64,000 nt of DNA, from positions 39,366,368-39,430,367 of the forward strand of contig OX457064.1 of the NCBI GenBank assembly GCA_949752795.1, read 5' to 3'. A model generated the notes under the pieces. It worked only from the letters and a program-made list of their open reading frames with translations. It was not told the DNA's origin and did not search any database. The translations under genes and the position numbers were made by a program. Of the stretch, positions 26,301-35,300 are shown piece after piece. The stretch comes from Hyperoodon ampullatus (Eukaryota; Chordata; Mammalia; Artiodactyla; Ziphiidae). Position 1 is the stretch's first letter, and each line of letters begins with the position of its first letter.

Positions 26301-29300
26301 CTAGCCTGAGAATTACAGAATATTCTGGGTTTGATTGATTTGAAGAAGTTTCCTGTATGTATCTGATTCACTGTGTTTTATATCTGTGTCCACCCTTTGA
26401 GATTGCAGTAATCTCAATTATTGTGATAATTGAGTCTATGGAGTAATTTTTGATGTTTGCACAGAACCTAGTTTCTCAGGGTTAAATATCCTAAGAATTA
26501 TTGTACCTCCAATTATCTTTAAAGGCACATATTTTGAGAAAATTTGATTAGGGGTATATTTATACAGATGAATTGTAAAGGTATATAAACTAAAATAGCC
26601 TACATTATATTTTTTAGAGCACTTGGTCTTATAAGAGAGACTATTCTATGATTATAGTACCTTCCTTCAGACCACACCTTGCTTTTTGTACGTATAAATA
26701 GTCTATTCACTTGAAAACCTTTCTTTTATCCACACTTTAGATAAAAGCTGCCTAGTTGCTTTTGTGGTGGCCCGTTTTCATTGCTTTACCCCTTTTCAAG
26801 CTGGCACAGGTCTTCATAGGGCTTATTATAAAAAAGTAACTAATAGCCACTCTACCAAATCAAAGACCTTTTAAAATAAGCACAGTACAACACTCGATCC
26901 AACAGTGCACCTTTTTGCTGCACTGTACCTAACACAGATACATTTGCGTGGAGGTTAAGTGGCTGCTATAGCAATAAGGATGTTTGCTTTCAACAGGGAC
27001 TTGGGGAATTGTGCTAATGCCCAGAATACAGACATTATAATGGAGAAAAACAGAGTCACAGGAAAAATGACAATAGAGTTTAGCAGGGTCTCTAAGTGAT
27101 TAGGAAACAGATGTGTGCAAGTGATCCTATCTTTTGATTATTAACATGATTTTTAAGCCCAGAATTTATTTATTCCTCTTCAGTAATTAATGATTCCCTT
27201 TATAATAAATTTATTATTTTATAATGCTGCAGAGATTAAAGGAAGGAAACGAATTCAAATATTATTATTTTGTGTGCAGCTATGTAAATGCTTCAGTGAG
27301 CTCACTGTTGAGCTGTGGGTATATATCATTTTTTATTGTGTGTACTGCTGTATATTATAAAATAAAGTATAATGTCTTAAACAAACAAAAAATCAATCAT
27401 TAATCTGGGTTCTATTTGGGATTTTTTAAAGAATTCTTACATGTAAGTTTAGATCCTATCCTTTGATTACAAATGCTGTATACAAAATATTGAGCAAACA
27501 GCTTCAAGTGATTGCAGTTGACAGCAGAAATATAAACAGGTAATTAATGATATATATTACGGTAGGGAAAGTTTTCAGCAAACTTGTTACCAATAAGGAT
27601 TCTGATTATACTTATTTCATGAAGTCTAATAATTTGTTATTGAGTGCTATATTTTAAGTAAAATACTAGGTTATATATCAATTTAGTAGTGTCAAAAATA
27701 AGTAAAAAATCTTAATTTAACAAGAACATTTAATATATGTTAAATTTTCAAGTAGGAAACTCAGCATGGGTTTTACTTAAGTTAACAAATTATCTTCATG
27801 TCTAAAGAAAAGGATCTAATTCATGAAATCTGCTACCTGTTGTTTCCTAAGATTACCTGGGACACGTATTTAGCTGTAACACGTAAGTTAAATACTGAAC
27901 GAACTTCTGCTCTGAGAATACAGCTGTGCCTATGTTACACACGTTTACATTACTGTATCTCATTGTGGATTTTTACAGCTGTCCTATGAAAGCCTACCAC
28001 AACCAATAAAGAAAAAAAAATACTCCTTATTACACTAAATTTGGGCTTAATCTGGGCATATATGGGAAGTGTGGGACCCATAATGCATCAGATTGGATAA
28101 CTCTCTTAGAATCCCTTTTTAAAGCTATTTTTGCTTTCCTCTTTGACCTATTCGCATTGGTGATTAGAAGCATATCAGGAAAATTTCCAAAGAGAAATGT
28201 AGTCAATCAGTAAGTAATACACCTTTTATTTTTAGACGTCTTGTCAGTAAAAATCTTCATTTCCTTATAATTAACAAGAATGAATGAGAATTGTGGTTTT
28301 CCTAGCCATGAAATCCTAACACTCAGTAATGTTAACTAAAAGTAGTGATTGCTCTGTTAGTTGATTCTATATATAAAAGGTGTACAAATATGCCATGCTT
28401 ATCTTTAGTGAAAGTGCTTTTAACAGAGATAGTGAAACCATGATTCCTACTGGCCAACTAACACCCTAGTTTAGCTGGACGGCAAATCACTCTATAACTG
28501 ATACACAGAATTCAAGAGATTCCATAATGTCAGGGCCCTTCTGTATGTTTTACAACTTGATCAGTGGCAATTTGCATTCTAATTTAAATTAACACAGTAA
28601 ATATGTGACCATAAGAAAGACTTTATTTGGTAATCAAAACTGACTACCTAATTTGTACATGGAAAATCTCTCAAGGAATTTCTAAGCTCACTGGGATTTC
28701 TTCTAGATTGTGATGCTTATAAATGAGAATCCTCTGCTGGCAGAAGAAGCAGCTCTGAATAAATGCTACAAGGTGATGGATTTGATTTGTGAGAAATGTA
28801 TGAAGCAAAGAGACATGAATGAAGTACTGGCTATGAAAATGCATTATATCAGCTGTATCTTTCAGAAATGTATTAACTTCTTAAAAGACGGAGAGAATAA
28901 ATTGGACACTCTGATCAAAAGGTACTGTTTTTTCCCATGTCATGTATAAAGTACAATCAAATGGATAAATGTTTCATTATATGAAATCTCATTATGGATT
29001 TAAAAATTAAACATTTTAGCAGCAGATGTTAATGTTGACATCACATTTCATCTGTAAGAAACAAGGGGCACTCATTACTAAATTGATTATTCCATTCTAT
29101 ACTCTTTACAACAGTGCTTTTGTTATCCCCAATTATAGGTGAGAAATCTGAAGGTTGGAGAGGTTAAATATCATGTGTAAAATCATACAGCTAGAAAGCA
29201 GCCCAAGTCCAAATTTGAGGATAGCTGTGCTTATGCCATAATTGCTGCTCTGGATTCACAATGGTGCTCAATGTATCTTTGTTTCTGTACCCAGGAGGGC

Positions 29301-32300
29301 TGTGTGTTACCCTTGTTCTCTGACCCCTGGGGGTCAAATTCTCCGATAGTTTTACTAAGAAAAGAGAACTAAGTCAGAAGGGTGTGACTCAATGAGAGTT
29401 TTCATTCTTTGTACAAATAACTGACATGGTAATAAGTAACTAGCTAATCTGATAATAGTGTTTAGTATGTTTTATGTCAGGGGTTACTTTTATAAATACA
29501 TCTCTGAGCCCCTAAACCTGATAAGGCCTAGCCTAATGTGCAGGTAGAGCAGCAATCTGAATTGAGTCTATCCTCATGATGTGAAGACCCAATGGAAATC
29601 TCACGCAGCAAAGGAGAAACTACTCAAAGTTCATGGGTTCAGCTGGGAGGAAATGCTTAGTAATTCAACTCCTTTAAAAAGTAACTCTAGTTACTTTTTT
29701 AAAAATATCTTTCAGCTTGTTAAAAGGCCGACCTTCTGATGGCTTTCCAATATATCAAGAAAAGATCATTAGAGAAAGTATCAGAAAATTTCCTTACTGT
29801 GAAGCTACACTCCTCCAGCAGCTGGTGCGAAGCATTGCTCCTGTTGAAATTGTAAGGCTCTTCGCAACTAAGTTAACTCTATGAGTAAGACCTAATTACC
29901 ATATTTTGTACAATTAAAGTCATGTTCTCTTTAGCATTATTTATTTAATAAAGACTTAATTCTTTATTATTTTAGAAAAATTTCAGAAGCAAACGTGGAG
30001 ATAGGTTTGCCTGTTAACACTGTTTCTGTTTATCCATTTCCCCTCTCTCAATCCTCTTCTTCCATTTATATGGTTCATGGTTTAATAAACAGTATATCCT
30101 TATGTCAGAATATAGATTGTTACAGTGGATACTTACATTTTTAATGCCTCTGTGAAACCTTAACGGTGGGTACACATCCACTATGTAATACAGATCCACA
30201 CTTGTTCAGGTGTAGTGTGTGAAAAACCAGTACAAAATCCCATACTAGATGAAAGTAGGAATTGAATGTCTGCGTTGACGGTTTCCTGTCAGGGGATGTG
30301 AGAGGATAAGTCATGAGAAGGCTCATTGTGTGTCCTGCTAAACAATCTCAAAGGATGTCCCAGCTTCTTATGCTTTACCTTAATGCCTCTGATTTTATAC
30401 ATTTTCCATATGTTAAAAAAAATCTATTTATACTTGCCAGTTATGGGAAGTAAATTTTAACTTTATTATCTATTCTTTAAATTATTTACTGCCCTTTTGT
30501 CATATATTTATTTAAGTAGTATGAAAGACACTCCCTGCCTTCCCTATTTTGAACAGGTTTCAGTTTACCTTATCTACACCAGTTATGCTTTTACGCATTT
30601 CAATCAAATCCTTTATCAGCCTTTGTCTATTAGGCAAGAAACTGATCCTGACACTATTCCCATTCCTGGTTTCCTCCCTCCATCTGGCAATGTTGGTTCT
30701 TCTCTGCCTTTTCTAGGCTGTTATATCATTCTCAGTCTGAAAAATCAGGACTAAAAATGGGTTCCAGGTGCTCCTTTATACATTGACTTAACCGACTCAG
30801 AACCATGGAAGAAGAAAGACCTAAGCAGACAAGATGATCTCATGAAGTTCATGCACTGATTTATTCCTGAGAGCTCTCCGTGACTTCACATAGAGATTCT
30901 TTCCCCTTGCTCTTTAATATGCTTGGCTATTTGGTGTTTAAGCTTTTGGAAAATTAAAGTTAGCAAATTATGAGGTTGGTGTATCAATTATGAATGTGTT
31001 TTGGCTATGCATATCAAACTCCAGCCAACTATGAATTAAATAGATAAGGGTTTATTTATTCTCATATACTCAGAAGCCCAAAGGTAGGCAGACCAGATCT
31101 GGCACAGTAGCTCAGAAATGGACTGGGGACCCAAATACTTTCCTATTTTTCCACCCGATATTCTTTAGCCATACAGATTATCATACACATGCTTATGACC
31201 TCAGAGTTGCAAGGCATCTCATGCTCTTCCTCCAAGCTCACATTCCTATCCTAGGCAGACAAGAAAAGGAAATCGGTCTGTAGCTGGAAAACATAAGCTC
31301 TCCCTGAAACCCATGCTGACCTGTGCTCTTAGTGGCACAGGTGGAAGTGAGTATTTTGGAGAAATGGGTATTCTGGGGAAATGCTTTTGGCTGGTCTAAA
31401 CACTGCTGCTCTGACAAATTATGTTTCTGTTAGTAAGGAGTTGGGGGAATGGCTATCAGAGAAGCAATTAATAGTGGCTGCTGTGGGATATTTCTAGCAC
31501 TAACAAGTGTAGCTGACATTGTACCTTCAAGGGAGAAAACAGAAAAACTAAGAATAGCAGCCTGGAGTATTTTTTAAAAAGTCAAAGCAGGTCAATGTAA
31601 GGTTCAACAATCCATTTTAACCCTGTATCATAAAATAATGTAGTTAGAGTGTATGGTGTATGATTGACATTTATCCTAGTGATCTGAGCCATCAATAAAA
31701 AGATAGTATTTATTTAATGCAATTTAGAAAATTTTCTCTCTTTAAAAATTTTTGTTCTTTAAGAGTTACATATTCTGCTCTCTGGAAAACTTTATTTATC
31801 TGCAATGCTTGTGGTTGTGAGTGTCCCAGATAGCCACTGTTTACTGCCTAATGGCTTCCGGTATCCTGCAAGTTCAAAAGCCTCTGAAGCAGTGTTAAGC
31901 TTGTCCCATGACATGGTGGTTCTCACGGCTGGCTGCCACAAGGGTCCCCTATGGTACTTTCTGACAGTGCTGATGCCTGGGCCCTCATGGAGGGGTTTTG
32001 ATTCCCTCTGCCTACTGCGGAACTCTGGCTTCCACCTGTGACAGAATTCAGCAGGAAGTGTGAGGCATGGCTACACTTAAGAAATGCTGCTCCAGCATTG
32101 TAACAGATGATACTGTTAAAGATATTTTGCTTTCTCAATTGACAGTGTATATTTTAACATCTGGAAGGCTAGCTAATGTCTCTGATTTTATAGGATACAT
32201 TGAATAAAACATCCTGTTCATTTTTAGGCTGAATATCATCTATAGGCGGAGCTCTGGTGCCTAAATAGATTCTTATTTAACAAAGTAGATGACAAGATTT

Positions 32301-35300
32301 TGCACAGCAAGAAAGAATTCTTGTCATTCAACTGTGACAAGAAAGATTTCATGTGGTTACTCTACTGTACCGTCAATTTTTTTCTGAAGCAATAGTTCAC
32401 ATTAACAGCCATACTTCTAGAAAAAAATCCTTTAGTTTTACCTCCATTTACATCTGTGAGAATGTCATTGTTTTCTGACTCCCACAAAAGTCCTATTGTG
32501 GGGGAGATTTTGAACATGTCTCAGTCACTTTTACAAAAAAAAAACCATGTAATTGTTGTAAAATCTGTTGAATATATCATACTCTGTGGGCCAGACTGTT
32601 GTCTGATCAAATACTCTACTTTTGAGGCAGAATAATTTTATAGATTAATAAGTGTTCATTGTAACATTTAAGTACCAGTAATTCTCAAACTTTTAGTATG
32701 TTTCAGAATTACCTGTAATAATGCAGGTACATGGACCACATCCTTAGAGATTCTAATTTAGAAAGTATAGATCAATCTGAATTTTTAACAAGTTCTCTTA
32801 TGAGCACAACTGCCATAGACATTCATTCCTTATGAAATTATTAACTTATATCTAGTATCTGAGGTTTTATTTCACTATTTTTTTCTCACTGTTATACTAT
32901 CTTCATTCCAAAAGAGAATTCTCAGCCCTTGAATGTGAAAGGAAACTCAGTCATCATTTGTTTTCAGGAGGAGTAAGGCGGTTTTCAAAATGAGTACAGT
33001 GTAAAACAATGTTCCAAGGTGGTATTTGTAAAGCTCTGTTGTGTAAAATTGATAAGATAATATTAAAACAAATAAACTTAGGAAGAAAAGGCAAATGCAA
33101 ATGAAAATTCAAATTATGAAAATTGGCAAAAATTTAGTTGGGAATAAAGAAGCAAATTTGAAAAACTCAGAAACAAGAACTGTTTTGAGTAGGTAAGACA
33201 GCTCGATACCCTGTAATTGCTCTAAATAGGTCTTAATAGTATTATGCTAGGCAGATAAACATTCAAATAGGTCTTACTAGCATTATCCCAGGCAGATAAA
33301 TATTTGCCCTTATAATTTCCCATGTAAAAAAATTTCATAAATCCTCTTTAGCAAGCCATTCTGATTTTCAGTAGCCATGTGATAATTTTCATATTTTTGG
33401 TTTTTCTTAATACCCTAATGCAATCACATCTATGTCTTTTTAATTTTAAGAGTTTGGAACATTTCAGTAAAAAAGGTGATAATCTTTAACTATTAGAATT
33501 GCAGACCAGCATTAAGTAAATAGTTTAAAGTCTTTAAAACACTTAAATTGCACTAAACTTTTAAGAATTAAGATAAACATTTGTGATGTACCCTATAAAT
33601 TGTCCCTCAAAATATGTATATTGTCTTAATTCTCAGAAGGAAATTCCACTCTGAGCTCATTGTCATATATCTGAAATCTTTGTGTGCTTCCTGAATAATC
33701 CTAATTGAAAAAATACTTTTATTCTAGAATAAGGCCAATTTTTTTCTCTCTGAATATTTGGATCCATGACTTACCTGCCATGTACTTTGTATAGAAAAAG
33801 GTGTACTCAGAAAGGCATTTATCATTTTGTCATAGTCTGTGCAGTCTCTCACCTTAATAATTTTGTCTCTTGTTCTTGACGTGTCTTCTCTGTAGTCTTT
33901 CGATGGTGATTTCAGAGGTTTTTTTCCTCCTCTTCTAACCCACTATAGGGTTCTGATCCCACTGCATTCTCTGTACTTACCCAAGCCATCACTGGTCAGA
34001 TGGGTTTTGTGGATGTTGAATTTTGCACTACCTGTGGAGAAAAAGGAGCAAGTAAAAGATGCTCAGTGTGCAAAATGGTAAGAATGAAGTTCTTTTAAGT
34101 TCATTGACATCTGGTTTAGATTTCATCCAAATTGGTAATTGAGTTTTAATATTCTGTAAATGTAAAAGTTGACGTCTGTTTTCTAATAAATTCTAATCCA
34201 TTAGATATAAAGTATTGCATCTAATATTTTAAAATCATTTTGGAAGAGAACTACAGGATAAATGTAGTTCTGTGCCCTCTCTACCTTCTGTCAAACTCCC
34301 AGGCTGCCCAGCTTCTATGCTGACTACCCCCAAAAAGGAAAGAATATGAATGAATGAATCAATATGAGAAAACAAGAGAAAAATTATCCATAGGGGACTG
34401 AGACTGGTGCAGATATGAGAACCTACAATGGAACAATTCTAAATATGGAGTCTTAAATCTTCTGATGTTGACTTTAACTACAATCTCTTCATTAACTCTT
34501 CCTTGTAAAACTACAACTCCCTTCTGACTGTCACCAACCTTTAAGCTTTCTGGATTACTACCCACTTCTGTCAGATTTATCTTTATAAAGGGCATATCTG
34601 AATGGGTTCTTCTTCTCACATACAAATGTCACCCACATGCATGCATCTATACATTCACTTTACCCTATAGATTACGTTAATTTCCTCGTGTTTTTTAAGG
34701 TTGAAATTCTTCAGCATATTCTTCTGTAACCTATCATATTCTGCTATAACCTACTTCTCCAGTTTCATTTCCTTTAATTACTTACTTCTCTGAGCCTCAG
34801 TTTCCTTATGTGTGAAATCGGGCTACAGTTGTGAGAATTAAATGTGACCATCTATATTGATTAACTATTGCCATATGTAAAAACACTCTAAAATATTTTA
34901 CTTAAAACAACAATCATTTATTTTTTCTCTCATGTCTGGGGTTGGCTGGGGCACTTGTGTTCCATGTGTTTCTCATCCTCCTTGGACCAGCAGGAGGTCC
35001 TTTAAAATAAAGCATAGAAAAATTAACGTTTTTACAGCACAGTACTTGGTTGAATGTCATAATTGAAAAACTATGCAATTACACCTCTTGAAAGTAAACG
35101 TACAATTGCCTTCAGGTAATATATTGCGATCAAACCTGCCAGAAAACACATTGGTTTGCACATAAGAAAATCTGTAAGAATCTCAAGGACATTTATGAGA
35201 AACAACAGTTGGAGGCTGCCAAAGAAAAGAGTGAAGAGGAGAACAGTAAGTGTACAAAAACCAAGATCATACTGTTGGTCAGTGGGGAAAGGAAGGATCA

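Larger units (their letters stand above)
29852..33948 (+). other. ANKMY2: ANKMY2 intron 7
   Basis: A 4.1-kb intron. An unassigned interspersed-repeat-like stretch lies at about 30990-31300 ('gggtttatttattctcatat', 'aaaggtaggcagaccagatc'), a MER5A copy at 32670-32835 and a 41-bp tandem duplication at 33224-33305. No coding sequence is seen. Confidence 0.85.
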
